Positions 40,342 to 40,377 of a DNA stretch of 40,377 nt are shown here, piece by piece. This DNA is from Sphingomonas hankookensis (GTDB lineage Bacteria; Pseudomonadota; Alphaproteobacteria; Sphingomonadales; Sphingomonadaceae): NCBI RefSeq assembly GCF_001619955.1, contig NZ_LQQO01000009.1:1-40377 (forward strand), read 5' to 3'. The notes below the pieces were generated by a model, which did not search any database, was not told where the DNA came from, and worked only from the letters and a program-made list of their open reading frames with translations. Position 1 is the first letter of the stretch. Each line of letters begins with the position of its first letter. A program made the translations under genes and the position numbers.

Positions 40342-40377
40342 CTTCTGAGCTGCCCCCTTCTGAGTGGTCCATCGACT
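40342..40377. repeat. Short direct repeats at window edge, possible IS terminus
   Basis: CTTCTGAG occurs at 40342-40349 and again at 40357-40364, followed by TGGTCCA. Closely spaced short direct repeats next to TGGTCC resemble the multiple terminal repeats of IS21-type elements. The window ends here, so no transposase can be checked. Confidence 0.25.

Noticed and set aside
1..40377. CRISPR array or tandem repeat array
   Set aside because: No regularly spaced repeats of 23-40 bp were seen.

Overview
The window is GC-rich alphaproteobacterial DNA. Gene content and high-GC codon use look most like a sphingomonad (Sphingomonas or a relative), though no rRNA or housekeeping gene is present to prove this. 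It reads as accessory DNA: a mobilisation region, a long block of ion, salt, sulfur and arsenic cargo, and an A/T-rich candidate defence island. It could be a plasmid or an integrated mobile element. No replication or partition genes, tRNA, rRNA or CRISPR array were seen.

Region 1 (about 1-13.6 kb) is mobile backbone, mostly on the minus strand. From left to right it holds a broken membrane-protein fragment and a three-gene translationally coupled operon (sigma-70-like factor, small acidic protein, ImmA/IrrE-type metalloprotease) with a 14-bp inverted repeat at its head. Next come uncharacterised genes, including a 211-aa protein with a relaxase-like three-histidine (HUH) motif, a trio of secreted or membrane proteins, a subtilisin-type autotransporter lipoprotein, and a pseudogene. 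The main element is a MOBQ (RSF1010 MobA-like) relaxase. It diverges from a three-gene plus-strand operon across a nested inverted repeat at 11134-11198 that resembles an IncQ-type oriT.

Region 2 (13.8-29.2 kb) is membrane transport and sulfur handling on the minus strand. A BCCT osmolyte transporter lies upstream of a complete group-2 Mrp/Mnh/Pha Na+/H+ antiporter operon (fused A+B, then C, D, E, F, G). That operon runs directly into a K+ channel with an RCK domain and a DASS/SLC13 permease. DUF2254 and MFS genes follow to the right. A reactive-sulfur module (BigR/SqrR-type repressor, rhodanese-DUF2892, TauE/SafE exporter) faces a plus-strand persulfide-dioxygenase-like hydrolase across a 71-bp gap containing a perfect 12-bp palindrome.

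Region 3 (30.2-36.2 kb) has a SulP permease - tandem UspA - DksA/TraR - cold-shock operon and a compact arsR-arsC-arsB-arsH operon.

Region 4 (36.2-40.4 kb) is a junction. It contains the C-terminal remnant of a dicarboxylate symporter, then an A/T-rich two-gene unit encoding a DUF262 protein and a HEPN protein (R-x4-H motif). A hairpin, an XRE regulator and two small lipoproteins follow. The last 40 bases carry short repeats resembling an insertion-sequence end. The DUF262-HEPN pair, the sigma-ImmA operon, and the relaxase/oriT with its unknown partners are the best candidates for undescribed biology.
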